45,256 nt of DNA from Desulfobulbaceae bacterium (GTDB lineage: Bacteria > Desulfobacterota > Desulfobulbia > Desulfobulbales > VMSU01). The notes beneath the pieces are model-generated. The model was not told the origin of the DNA and did not search any database. It was given only the letters and a program-made list of their open reading frames with translations. The position numbers and the translations under genes were made by a program. The stretch covers positions 1 through 45,256 of the forward strand of contig JADGBM010000012.1 in NCBI GenBank assembly GCA_015231515.1, given 5' to 3'. Positions 26,194-34,529 of this stretch are shown here, in pieces; position 1 is the first letter of the stretch, and every line of letters starts with the position of its first letter.

Positions 26194-27096
26194 ATGAGTG
26201 AATCTGCCTTAAGCGCATGTTTGGATCTTTTTCTACATTTTATCACTGCTGAGCGGCGATTGGCTCAAAATACAGTCTCTGCCTATCACAATGATCTTCT
26301 TGCTTTTTTCAGGTCAGTGCCTGTCACTGGAAAAACCAGCCCATCACAAATCAAACAGAAACATATTCGTAACTTTCTTAGCCGGTTGTATGAGCAAAAG
26401 GTGTCGTCAAAAAGCAGTGCCCGTAAGCTTTCGGCCATCCGCCAGTTTTTCCATTTCTTAGTAGCCGAAAATTTGGCACTTGTCGATCCGACCAGTGGCG
26501 TTGAACTCCCAAAAATTAAAAAAAGCCTGCCAAAAAGCTTGAACGTTCAAGAAGTGACGGCCCTGCTTGAGTCAACCGATATTAAGTCACCCCTCAGTCT
26601 ACGCAATACGGCTATGCTTCATCTTCTGTACGGCACAGGATTAAGAGTTTCTGAACTGGTTAAAGTGCCGGTTTCCGGCCTCAATCTGACTGCGGGCTAT
26701 GTCCGTGTTCTTGGCAAGGGCAGTAAAGAACGTCTTGTTCCTTTCGGGGAAGAGGCAAAAGAAAAGATTGATATCTATATCGGGCTTGGCAGGCCCCTTC
26801 TTTTGAAAGGCAGGAGGAGTGATTTTCTGTTCGTTACCAGCCGTGCAACAGCCATGACGCGCTTACGCTTCTGGCAGATTATACAGGAAGTAAGTTTTGC
26901 CAGGGGAATTAATAAGAAGATCAGCCCCCACTCTTTACGGCATTCCTTTGCGACGCATTTAGTTGAAAATGGTGCCGATTTACGAACAGTTCAACTGATG
27001 TTAGGGCACTCCGATATTTCAACAACCCAAATTTATACCCATGTAGATAGTCGGCGTCTGAAGACGGTTCATCAGAAATTCCATCCGCGTGGGTAG
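26194..27096 (+). CDS. xerD: Tyrosine recombinase XerD-like
   Basis: About 300 aa. An N-terminal SAM-like core-binding domain (about 1-95) has TAERRLAQNTVSAYHNDL. The catalytic domain has Arg in GTGLRVSELV, Lys in GKGSKERLVPF, HSLRHSFATHLVENGADLR, and LGHSDISTTQIYTHV with the nucleophilic Tyr. The end, RRLKTVHQKFHPRG, is closer to E. coli XerD than XerC. It resolves chromosome dimers at dif with a partner Xer protein. ATG 26194 is chosen over GTG 26176 by alignment to family N termini; neither has a strong ribosome site. No mobile element borders are seen, so it is read as a housekeeping gene. Confidence 0.92.
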   Translation: MSESALSACLDLFLHFITAERRLAQNTVSAYHNDLLAFFRSVPVTGKTSPSQIKQKHIRNFLSRLYEQKVSSKSSARKLSAIRQFFHFLVAENLALVDPTSGVELPKIKKSLPKSLNVQEVTALLESTDIKSPLSLRNTAMLHLLYGTGLRVSELVKVPVSGLNLTAGYVRVLGKGSKERLVPFGEEAKEKIDIYIGLGRPLLLKGRRSDFLFVTSRATAMTRLRFWQIIQEVSFARGINKKISPHSLRHSFATHLVENGADLRTVQLMLGHSDISTTQIYTHVDSRRLKTVHQKFHPRG

Positions 27097-27105
27097 TTAG
27101 CCAGC

Positions 27106-27564
27106 TTACCACCCCCAAACCAGATCCCGGCGAATCCAGCCGACTAAGCCATTTTCATGCTGCAATTTCGCCCAGCCGGATTTTTGCTCCAGCGTTTTGA
27201 ACACCACTCCATAATTAGCTTTACCAAGTAGTTTATATTTGGAGCCAGGCCCACTCCGAATGTTAACGGTTTTCTTTTTTACGATCATGTGGGGATCTTT
27301 AGTCACAAGCTTTTTGTATACCCAGCCGGCGTCGTTTTCAAAATCAACGACTTTATACCAGTTTCCTTTGGTCTGAACGATTCGTAAAGGGAACCCTTTG
27401 CCGTATTCCCACAAAATATTATGGTCAGGGCCGGGGCCTGCTCTCAGATTCACCTTTTCACCAGCCACGCTGGTCATGTTAAATTTTGCTGCCTGAACAG
27501 GGGTACAAAAAATAAGAAAAATACAAAGAATAAGGACGTTTTTTTTGTGCAGAATAAATGTCAT
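27106..27564 (-). CDS. Exported protein with two bacterial SH3 domains
   Basis: 152 aa. A signal peptide (FILHKKNVLILCIFLIFCTP, cleavage near VQA) precedes two SH3b domains: about 30-90 (VNLRAGPGPDHNILWEYGKGFPLRIV) and 95-150 (VNIRSGPGSKYKLLGKANYGVVFKTLE). Such domains bind peptidoglycan or other envelope ligands. It begins 2 nt after the stop of the Fe-S membrane protein and is probably the third gene of that operon. It converges on xerD with a 9-nt gap. Confidence 0.87.
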   Translation of the reverse strand: MTFILHKKNVLILCIFLIFCTPVQAAKFNMTSVAGEKVNLRAGPGPDHNILWEYGKGFPLRIVQTKGNWYKVVDFENDAGWVYKKLVTKDPHMIVKKKTVNIRSGPGSKYKLLGKANYGVVFKTLEQKSGWAKLQHENGLVGWIRRDLVWGW

Positions 27565-27566
27565 GA

Positions 27567-28466
27567 TTACAAATACGCTTTTTCCGATAGGGGTTTTTTG
27601 ACCTTTATAACTGAATTTATGGGGACCCCGCCAATTTCAAGTTCTATGGCGCCAAATTTACAGGCCTTGGTGCAGGATAAACATGAAATGCATTCCATGT
27701 CTTCAGGTGACTCATTGAATTTAACCCCCATGGGGCAGACAGTATGACAAGCCTTGCACTGGGTGCATCTGTTTTCGTCAAGGCGCAGTTTCACCAGTTT
27801 AACTTTACTGAACAGAGCGTAAAAAGCCCCGAGTGGGCAGGTGGTTCGGCAAAATGGTCTGCTGGCCGGGATGCTCCATAGCACAAAAACGAACATGAAA
27901 AACAGTTTATTGTAAAACAGCGGGCCTATCGTTTGACGCAACGCTGGCTGAAGGGCCAGCATTGGCAAGCCAGCCTCCAGCGTACCGGCAGGGCATAGAT
28001 ATTTACAGAACCAGGGGCTGCCCAGACCGAACTGATCAACTGCAAAAAGGGGCAGCACAACTACCATAAGGGCGAGAACACCGTATTTTATAAAGCGGAG
28101 TACGCGTGGTACATTAAATTTTGGAGAAGGGATTTTGTGCAGCAATTCCTGGAATAAGCCAAACGGACAGATCCAGCCGCAGACCATGCGACCGACAAAG
28201 CCGCCGATAACGCCAATCGTACCGATAACATAAAATCCAAAAAACATCTGACCGTTTTCTAAAGCAAGCCTGATTCCCGCCAAAATCTGCTGCAGGGAGC
28301 CCATGGGGCAATACGTGGTAGCTGCGGGGCAGGAGTAGCAGTTAAGTCCGGGAGAGCAGACAACCTTTAAAGGGCCCTGATATATAGTCCTGGTGAAAGG
28401 AAAAGACCAGCTGCCGTTGGTCAGGACGAAAAAAATTGTTTGTACCCATTTCCTGAGAAAATCCAT
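27567..28466 (-). CDS. Membrane 4Fe-4S protein (NapH/NosR-like)
   Basis: 299 aa with several membrane segments (for example MFFGFYVIGTIGVIGGFVG, YGVLALMVVVLPLFAV, KLFFMFVFVLWSI). Cysteine motifs are NCYSCPAATTYCPMG near 40, CGWICPFGLFQ, CKYLCPAG, CRTTCPLGAFY, and a C-terminal two-cluster ferredoxin domain (CTQCKACHTVCPMGV and CISCLSCTKACKFGA). This is the NapH/CcoG/NosR-type quinol-facing electron-transfer arrangement. The acceptor is unknown, as no reductase is adjacent. Its ATG overlaps the stop of a 51-aa upstream gene by 1 nt (TGATG), and the SH3b gene follows 2 nt after its own stop. Confidence 0.9.
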   Translation of the reverse strand: MDFLRKWVQTIFFVLTNGSWSFPFTRTIYQGPLKVVCSPGLNCYSCPAATTYCPMGSLQQILAGIRLALENGQMFFGFYVIGTIGVIGGFVGRMVCGWICPFGLFQELLHKIPSPKFNVPRVLRFIKYGVLALMVVVLPLFAVDQFGLGSPWFCKYLCPAGTLEAGLPMLALQPALRQTIGPLFYNKLFFMFVFVLWSIPASRPFCRTTCPLGAFYALFSKVKLVKLRLDENRCTQCKACHTVCPMGVKFNESPEDMECISCLSCTKACKFGAIELEIGGVPINSVIKVKKPLSEKAYL

Positions 28467-28621
28467 CAGCCAAGTCCTATACAGCTTAAGCAGACCTGTA
28501 AGGCTTGCTCTAAAACTCTAGACGGCTCCTCAAAAGAGATACCGATTATGCCGATAATCAGAAAAAAGGCGATAACCAGAAACGGGCTTTTACGGATAGC
28601 TGTGGTTGTTTTTTTTGACAT
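28466..28621 (-). CDS. 51-aa CXXC membrane peptide (CD1871A-like)
   Basis: The peptide starts MSKKTTTAIRKSP, has one membrane helix (FLVIAFFLIIGIIGI), and ends LQVCLSCIGLG. A basic N terminus, a single helix and a terminal CLxCIGxG match what I know as the CD1871A family of CXXC-motif proteins, often found beside 4Fe-4S membrane proteins in anaerobes. The TGA stop overlaps the ATG of the downstream Fe-S protein, which argues strongly that it is real despite its size. It may be a small redox-active or assembly subunit of that complex; function is unproven. No clear ribosome site is seen before its ATG. Confidence 0.78.
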   Translation of the reverse strand: MSKKTTTAIRKSPFLVIAFFLIIGIIGISFEEPSRVLEQALQVCLSCIGLG

Positions 28622-28669
28622 GGGAAAATAGAAGTATCGATGTACTCATAAGAGATTAATAGTATTTTA

Positions 28670-29023
28670 TTATTCAGTCAACTCACGATCTATTTTGTCG
28701 GGATCCTCAGAGTTGTAGTAGATAATATTCTTCAAGTGATAATAACTATCCAGGTCTATCTCGATAAATTTTAGCCCGATACCGTCCTCTTGAAGCCGGA
28801 CAATTTTGCCACGCATGGCAAGCTTTAACTCACTGGTACTTCCGCTTAAAGCCAAAGAGAGGTTGCACTCCTCACCGATTTTATGGCCTGAAATGCCAAG
28901 GACTGAGACACCTTTAACGCTCAGGTTTTCGGTTTCACAGTTCGTGTAGTTTTTGTTGGAAAAGCTGACGTCAGCGGTAGTTTGAAAAGGTACACGTGTG
29001 TTTTTGCGTCGCTCTTGATTCAT
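28670..29023 (-). CDS. PilZ-domain protein
   Basis: 117 aa. It has the N-terminal RRKNTRVPF (RxxxR c-di-GMP motif) and TENLSVKGVSVLG (the N/DxSxxG motif), followed by beta-strands ending IGLKFIEID, as in single-domain PilZ proteins. It probably binds c-di-GMP. A strong aggagg site lies 7-9 nt before ATG. A small hairpin (tgcct-tgatt-aggca, 29043-29057) sits just upstream. Unlike the first PilZ protein, both motif arms are canonical. Confidence 0.9.
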   Translation of the reverse strand: MNQERRKNTRVPFQTTADVSFSNKNYTNCETENLSVKGVSVLGISGHKIGEECNLSLALSGSTSELKLAMRGKIVRLQEDGIGLKFIEIDLDSYYHLKNIIYYNSEDPDKIDRELTE

Positions 29024-29098
29024 TGATATTGTCCTCCTGTCATGCCTTGATTAGGCATTTTGTTCAGATCGTGCCGGGCTTTTCTGTCCGCAGCAATA

Positions 29099-30316
29099 CT
29101 ATACCATAACTAAAAAACCTTCTCGGTGCAAAATTCTTTGTAAATCAAGAAGCTCAACCTGCCGGCCATTCTCAAGATGACCGATGCCGGCAATGTCACC
29201 ATTCTTTTGTTTATTAAACTTTACCATCGGTTCCTTTAGGTCTTTGACCGACGAACAGGGAATAATGCCATGCCAGTTACCATTGGATACAACAACAACT
29301 GTACTTGCCGTGTCATCAGGTGGTTCCGGCCAATCACTGCCCTCTGGAGTCATGATTGGCAGATTTAATTTTTTGAGTTTTTGGTTAGGTATTTGGGAAA
29401 GGCTGCCGTTAAACTGACACGAGAGGCCTTGGAAAAGAGTGGAAAAATCATTTAACGGAATATTTGAGTGTTTCAGGTATAGCGAAAGTTTAGAGGCCTT
29501 TACCGGTCGGATCAGGCTGGCGGCTTCAGCCACCAGTGCGACGGCCTTTCCATGAATGACGAGTTCTTTAAGTTCTGCCGGCGGGCAGGCTTGAACTTTT
29601 GGGGCCGGGGTAGATTTTTCTTTGAGTAGTTCTTCCGGCACGGCCTGGAACTCTTCTGGTGGCTGGGACTGTAAGACTGGCTGCGCTATTTTCGAAGAGC
29701 TTTGAGCGCTGTGTTTTTCAAGGAGCTCCTCAAGAACACGACCGATTGCTAAGCCGACCTCCCCCGCTTTTTCCAGAGTGTTTTTTAAGTCCGCCATCAG
29801 GTGCTCGATGTCGGTGCTGCCTATAGTAGAGGGCGATGCTTGTTGGGGGAGAGGTGTCTCCTGCGGGCCGATTGCGATCGGTTCGTCGCTTTTCTGGGGT
29901 TGTTCAGGTGCCTCTTCTTTTGATGGTGGCGTTAAAGGTGTACTGGTTTTTTTATGTTTAATTTTTTCTTTTAAGCGGTTGAAGCGGTTAAAGAGGCGCT
30001 GGAAAACCAGCTCTTCTTTTTCCGGGTCATAGGCCAGCTCCTCATAGAGACTGACGATATGGGCCATAGCTTCCTTGAGGAAATCAATTGTGTCTGGAGG
30101 TGTCCCACCCTTCTTTTTGATGTGGTCGAGCACACTTCCAGCCATAACCAGCATAGCATGGGTGGCCTTGCGGGTTTTAAAGCGCTGACGCAGACAATCA
30201 AAAGCAGCTTCGAGCTGGCTTGCTCGTTTGGGGCTGAGCCGCCAGTCTTGGGCAATGATTTCAGCTTTAAGACGCTGGATTGATTCTTCTATTGAAAGGG
30301 CCGGTTGTTGTTCCAT
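29099..30316 (-). CDS. Uncharacterised protein with possible C-terminal CheW-like domain
   Basis: About 405 aa. The N-terminal ~130 residues are helical (SPKRASQLEAAFDCLRQRF, HIVSLYEELAYDPEKEEL, LFNRFNRLKEKIKHKK). A Pro/Gln-rich linker follows (about 130-270). The C-terminal ~150 residues include VVVVSNGNWHGIIPCSSV and DIAGIGHLENGRQVELLDLQRIL, which recalls the end of a CheW domain (GxxxLxDGRxxxLLDLxxLL). The similarity is weak and no chemotaxis gene is adjacent. ATG 30316 is preferred over an upstream TTG in the same frame. It is divergent from the prepilin peptidase gene. Confidence 0.7.
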   Translation of the reverse strand: MEQQPALSIEESIQRLKAEIIAQDWRLSPKRASQLEAAFDCLRQRFKTRKATHAMLVMAGSVLDHIKKKGGTPPDTIDFLKEAMAHIVSLYEELAYDPEKEELVFQRLFNRFNRLKEKIKHKKTSTPLTPPSKEEAPEQPQKSDEPIAIGPQETPLPQQASPSTIGSTDIEHLMADLKNTLEKAGEVGLAIGRVLEELLEKHSAQSSSKIAQPVLQSQPPEEFQAVPEELLKEKSTPAPKVQACPPAELKELVIHGKAVALVAEAASLIRPVKASKLSLYLKHSNIPLNDFSTLFQGLSCQFNGSLSQIPNQKLKKLNLPIMTPEGSDWPEPPDDTASTVVVVSNGNWHGIIPCSSVKDLKEPMVKFNKQKNGDIAGIGHLENGRQVELLDLQRILHREGFLVMV

Positions 30317-30465
30317 AATCAAAATTTTAAGGTGACTGATTGTGTGTTTTTGTGTGGGTCTGTGGCAAATTTAAGCAGTCTGGTCTTTAAAGTTCGCTCG
30401 CAGTGCCCAATCTAATCTCACTTCAGAGGGTTGGAGCTAATTGTAGATTCTTAGTATACAATACT

Positions 30466-30493
30466 TTTAACTCTGTGCTAGAGCCTGTATAAT
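30466..30493 (+). promoter_or_regulatory. Possible sigma-70 promoter for prepilin peptidase gene
   Basis: A perfect TATAAT lies at 30488-30493, with a weak -35 (TTTAAC, 30466-30471) at 16-bp spacing, about 50 nt before the GTG start. The rest of this 223-bp divergent gap shows no other clear signal. Confidence 0.45.
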
Positions 30494-30545
30494 AAATGGA
30501 ATTACATTTAAAACAACTTGAAAATCAAGCAAGTGAGATATCTGA

Positions 30546-31310
30546 GTGGAATTAATTTTTGCAATAATTTTTGGTATGCTGGTTGGTTCGTTTCTTAATG
30601 TTGTTATCTTGAGACTTCCGAATGCCGAGGAATCGATAGTTTTTCCAGCCTCCCACTGCCCAAAGTGTAAAAAAAATATTCGTTGGTACGACAACTTGCC
30701 AGTTATAAGTTTTCTCGCGCTCATGGGGAGATGTCGCTATTGCAGAGAGCCGATATCATGGCAGTATCCTTTGGTTGAATTGCTCATGGGCTTAGTGTCA
30801 GGGGCACTGTTTGTTACCCGTGGTCTGGGTGTTGAATTTTTGGTTTATTTTGTTTTGTGTGCGGCCTTGCTGGCCATAATTTTTATAGATTTGTATCACC
30901 AGATTATCCCGGATCTCATAAGCTTGCCCGGCATTGTTCTTGGTTTCGCGGCATCTTTTGTTCTGCCTGGTATAGGATGGCAGGAGTCGGCGCTGGGCCT
31001 GTTGCTTGGAGGAGGCGTTTTTTATAGCATTGCCGCCGGCTATTATCTGTTTACCAAACGATCTGGGATGGGTGGCGGAGATATAAAGCTGTTAGCAATG
31101 ATTGGCGCTTTTCTCGGTTGGCAGGCACTGCCATTTGTTATTTTTTGCAGTGCGCTTCTTGGCTCTGTTGTGGGCATTGGGGCGATGATCCAGCAGGGGA
31201 AGGGCGGCAAAACGGTCGTACCTTATGGGCCTTTTCTTGCCGTTGCCAGCTATCTTCATATCTTTTTTGAACAGGATATTATCGGTTATTACGAACGGTT
31301 TTTTTACTAA
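30546..31310 (+). CDS. pilD: Prepilin leader peptidase / N-methyltransferase
   Basis: 254 aa, polytopic membrane protein with a GTG start. It begins ELIFAIIFGMLVGSFLNVVILRLP, then has the N-terminal zinc-binding pairs CPKCKKNIRWYDNLPV and CRYCREPISWQYPLVEL. The aspartyl protease motifs are FIDLYHQIIPD and GMGGGDIKLL (GxGD). It cleaves and N-methylates type IV pilin or type II secretion pseudopilin precursors at the inner membrane. No pilus genes are adjacent. Confidence 0.94.
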   Translation: MELIFAIIFGMLVGSFLNVVILRLPNAEESIVFPASHCPKCKKNIRWYDNLPVISFLALMGRCRYCREPISWQYPLVELLMGLVSGALFVTRGLGVEFLVYFVLCAALLAIIFIDLYHQIIPDLISLPGIVLGFAASFVLPGIGWQESALGLLLGGGVFYSIAAGYYLFTKRSGMGGGDIKLLAMIGAFLGWQALPFVIFCSALLGSVVGIGAMIQQGKGGKTVVPYGPFLAVASYLHIFFEQDIIGYYERFFY

Positions 31311-31437
31311 GTCGATGTTCAAAAAATAACATGGCCATTTTAATTTGCAAAATGGTAGAGTAGCAGTTCCAAAATGAATTAAACGCTAAAAAATATGCAA
31401 TCCTTGAGTTCTATAAAAAGAAAAGGAGACAACGACA

Positions 31438-32820
31438 TTGACTGAGACTGTAAAGCGAGTCCTTCTGGTGGATGATGATGAGATTATCAGGGAGGTGTTG
31501 TCCGCAGTTCTTACAAAAAATAACTATCAGGTCGAGACAGCGGAAAATGGCAAGTTAGGCCTTGAACATCTCTCTTCAGCTTTTTTTGACCACATTATTA
31601 CTGATATTGATATGCCTGTTATGGATGGCTTGAGTTTTTTAAAAGAGCTTAAGCTCCGTGAGGTGGATGCAATTATCACTGTCATTTCAGGTCATTCTGA
31701 ACTCGATAATGTGAGCCAGGCCTTTAAGCTTGGAGCGACGGATTTTTTAGCCAAACCGTTTCAATCTGATCAGGAAGTTCTGTTGACGCTGAAACAGGCG
31801 GAAGACAAAAAAGAGCTGCAAAAGGAAAATCATCGTCTGCATAAGGAGTTGGAAGGGAAATATTTTTTCCAAAATATTGTCGCCAGAAGCAGGTCGATGA
31901 CATCGATCTTTGAAACGGTTGAAAAAATTGCTGATTACAAGACGACCGTGCTGATTACCGGCGAGTCGGGAACCGGTAAGGAGTTGATCGCCAAGGCGAT
32001 TCACTTTAACAGCATCAGAAAGAACAAGGCCTTGGTTGACATTAACTGCGGGGGAATTCCTGAAAACCTTCTGGAAAGTGAGTTGTTTGGTTATGTAAAA
32101 GGGGCTTTTACTGACGCAAATCGCAGCAAAAAAGGCCTGTTTGAGGAAGCTGACGGGGGCACACTGTTTCTTGATGAAATTGGTGATATGCCTATGCCCC
32201 TTCAGGTAAAACTGCTTCGGGCCCTTCAGGAGGAAGAGATCCGGCCCTTAGGGCATGGCCAGTCGATTAAGGTTGATGTCCGCATTATTGCCGCTACTGC
32301 CAAAAATCTTCGCGAAGCGGTGGAACAGAAAAATTTCCGGGATGATCTATTTTACAGGATTAATGTTTTGGCGATAGAGATCCCCCCTCTCAGGAATCGT
32401 AGGGAAGATATCCCCCTGCTTATTGATTATTTTGTGGCTAAATACAATAAGCGATTGGCCACTGAAATTGAGAGCGTTGAGAAAAGCTGTATGGAGCGCT
32501 TCATGAATTACGGCTGGCCTGGTAATGTCAGGGAGCTTGAGAATGTGATAGAGCGCTGTATGGCCTTGGCTGATGACACTATTTTAACCTGTAAACATCT
32601 GCCGGTGGAAATTCATCAAGGGGCTGCCTTTAAAGATTTTGATTTTGGTTCAGCCGGGCTGTCGATTAAAAAAAATAGGGCCAACCTTGAAAAAATGTTG
32701 ATAACTCAGGCCTTAGAAGAGAGCGGTGGCAACAAGACCAAGGCTGCCGCTGTTCTTGAAGTCAGCATCCCAGCCTTGCTGTATAAAATTAAGGAGTATC
32801 AGATTGACACACAAAAATGA
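31438..32820 (+). CDS. NtrC-family sigma-54-dependent response regulator
   Basis: 460 aa. A receiver (about 1-120) has IITDIDMPVMDG and FLAKPF. An AAA+ domain (about 145-385) has Walker A GESGTGKELIAKAIH, a sigma-54 contact loop reading GAFTDA rather than GAFTGA, and Walker B GGTLFLDEIGDMP. A Fis-type helix-turn-helix ends the protein (GGNKTKAAAVLEVSIPALLYKIKEYQI). The start appears to be TTG 31438, 10 nt after aaggag; no ATG fits better. No kinase gene is adjacent, so it is an orphan here. The znu operon begins 10 nt downstream, but target genes cannot be told from sequence. Confidence 0.92.
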   Translation: MTETVKRVLLVDDDEIIREVLSAVLTKNNYQVETAENGKLGLEHLSSAFFDHIITDIDMPVMDGLSFLKELKLREVDAIITVISGHSELDNVSQAFKLGATDFLAKPFQSDQEVLLTLKQAEDKKELQKENHRLHKELEGKYFFQNIVARSRSMTSIFETVEKIADYKTTVLITGESGTGKELIAKAIHFNSIRKNKALVDINCGGIPENLLESELFGYVKGAFTDANRSKKGLFEEADGGTLFLDEIGDMPMPLQVKLLRALQEEEIRPLGHGQSIKVDVRIIAATAKNLREAVEQKNFRDDLFYRINVLAIEIPPLRNRREDIPLLIDYFVAKYNKRLATEIESVEKSCMERFMNYGWPGNVRELENVIERCMALADDTILTCKHLPVEIHQGAAFKDFDFGSAGLSIKKNRANLEKMLITQALEESGGNKTKAAAVLEVSIPALLYKIKEYQIDTQK

Positions 32821-32830
32821 TTTTTTTAGG

Positions 32831-33703
32831 ATGTTTGTTACACGGTATAAGGTAGTCTGTTACGCTGTTTTTTTGGGGATTGCATTGTGGTCGACGCACT
32901 CCATGGCTGCGCCAAAATCGCTGACGGTTATAACTTCCGTGCCACCCCATGCCTTCATTGTCGAACAACTTGCAGCGGGACAGGTGGAAGTTATTTCTCT
33001 GGTAGATCGGAGCAGCGATCCGCACACTTATGAGCCAACACCAAAGCAGATGTTGGCTATAAGCAGGGCGTCGATTTTTTTTGCAAGTGGACTCGAGTTT
33101 GAACGGACCTTGCTTGAAAAAATTAACTCTGTTAACCGGAAGCTTGCAGTTGTCAACCTGGCTATTATGGAAGACGCTGATCATGATGAGCACATAGAAG
33201 AAGCAGATCATGATGAGCACATAGACCAGCATTCATGGCTTTCTCCTACCTTGTATTCCTCTCAGGCAGAAATTGTTTATAATACGCTTCTTAAGCACTT
33301 GCCTGAGCAGAGCGAGGCGATAACCCTGGGCCATGACCATTTTCAGGACCAGCTTAGCAAAACAGCTCAGCAGGTAAGAAAACTGCTTGAACCGTATAGA
33401 GGACGAGTGTTTTATGTGTTTCACCCGGCCTTTGGTCATTTTGGCGAGGTTTATGGTCTGCAGCAAAGGGCTGTGGAGGTCGGCAGCAAAAGGCCAACTG
33501 CCAAGCAGTTGCAGGCAATTATCAAACAATCAAAGAGCGATATGGTGAAGGTTATTTTTTCTCAACCACAGTTTGATCAGCGCAGTGCTGCAGTGGTTGC
33601 CGCCGCTATTGATGGAAAAATAATGGTTTTAGATCCAATGGCGAAGGATCTGTTTGCCAACTATTTGGCCATTGCTGAAAGTTTTGTTGATTCGTTTCAG
33701 TGA
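32831..33703 (+). CDS. znuA: Zinc/manganese ABC transporter, substrate-binding protein (ZnuA-like)
   Basis: About 290 aa with a signal peptide (VVCYAVFLGIALWSTHSMAA). Metal-ligand segments of the cluster A-I family are visible: VPPHAFI, SDPHTYEPTPKQM, HSWLSP and FHPAFGHFGEVYGL. An acidic/His-rich loop (about 115-135) contains two copies of ADHDEHI, encoded by a perfect 20-bp direct repeat at a 27-bp period (33179 and 33206). Such loops are typical of zinc-specific members. ATG 32831 is chosen because the longer frame from 32726 overlaps the regulator gene. Delivery is in the periplasm to the permease encoded two genes downstream. Confidence 0.92.
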   Translation: MFVTRYKVVCYAVFLGIALWSTHSMAAPKSLTVITSVPPHAFIVEQLAAGQVEVISLVDRSSDPHTYEPTPKQMLAISRASIFFASGLEFERTLLEKINSVNRKLAVVNLAIMEDADHDEHIEEADHDEHIDQHSWLSPTLYSSQAEIVYNTLLKHLPEQSEAITLGHDHFQDQLSKTAQQVRKLLEPYRGRVFYVFHPAFGHFGEVYGLQQRAVEVGSKRPTAKQLQAIIKQSKSDMVKVIFSQPQFDQRSAAVVAAAIDGKIMVLDPMAKDLFANYLAIAESFVDSFQ

Positions 33704-33770
33704 TGAGATTGGCTCGACACACTGTCGGGCAGGTTCGTAATCACTCAAATTGACCTATAACTCCCAAATC

Positions 33771-34529
33771 ATGACCAATACTGATCCAGTTGTAGAAATA
33801 AAAGACCTTAACTTTTCCTCTAATGGAAAATCTATTCTGCGCAACGTGAACTTAACCATTAACCATTTGGACTCTACCTGTGTGGTCGGGCCCAATGGCG
33901 GTGGAAAATCAACGTTGATCAAGCTGATAATGGGGCTTTTACAGCCGGATAATGGGATTATTAAATTGATGGGTATGGCCCCGGCAGACAGCAGGGTCCG
34001 GGTTGGGTATGTGCCTCAGTACGCGAATTTTGATCCCGATTTCCCGGTTACGGTTATGGAAGTGGCTATAATGGGGCGGTTAGGCACGTGGGGTGGGGCC
34101 TACTCCAAATCTGATAAACGAAGAGCCCTGGATGCCCTTGGTGAGATGGAGATGGCAGATTATGCCAAAGCCAGATTTTCAGAGCTTTCCGGCGGCCAGA
34201 TGCAGCGGGTTCTGATTGCTCGGGCCCTTGCTTCAGCGGCCAGTATGTTGATTTTAGATGAACCAACCTCAAATGTTGATGCCCATGTTGAGTTTAGTCT
34301 GCTTGAAATACTGCAAAAACTCAATAATGATATGGCCATTATTCTTGTGACCCATGATCTGGGCTTTACCTCAAAGTTTTTTAAATCAGTTGTCTGTGTT
34401 AATCACGATGTCCATATCCACCCTACCAGCGCAGTGACAGGAGAGGTTATTCAAGAGCTTTACGGCGGCGATATCCACATGATCCGACATGACCACCGTT
34501 GTGCGGAAGAGGGGCATGTGCATGTTTGA
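33771..34529 (+). CDS. znuC: Zinc/manganese ABC transporter, ATP-binding protein (ZnuC-like)
   Basis: About 252 aa. Walker A is GPNGGGKSTL, the Q loop is VGYVPQYANFD, the signature is LSGGQMQR, Walker B is MLILDEPTSNVD, and the switch His is in VTHDLGF. ATG 33771 starts MTNTDPVVEIKDLNFSS; the frame also opens at a TTG 21 nt earlier, which has no ribosome site. The end overlaps the permease gene by 8 nt. The C-terminal tail is His-rich (HMIRHDHRCAEEGHVHV), as in other zinc transporters of this kind. Confidence 0.94.
   Translation: MTNTDPVVEIKDLNFSSNGKSILRNVNLTINHLDSTCVVGPNGGGKSTLIKLIMGLLQPDNGIIKLMGMAPADSRVRVGYVPQYANFDPDFPVTVMEVAIMGRLGTWGGAYSKSDKRRALDALGEMEMADYAKARFSELSGGQMQRVLIARALASAASMLILDEPTSNVDAHVEFSLLEILQKLNNDMAIILVTHDLGFTSKFFKSVVCVNHDVHIHPTSAVTGEVIQELYGGDIHMIRHDHRCAEEGHVHV

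Noticed and set aside
26194-27096. XerD-like recombinase as the integrase of a mobile element
   Set aside because: Sequence is close to housekeeping XerD, including the C-terminal tail, and no attachment-site repeats, tRNA or phage genes are nearby.
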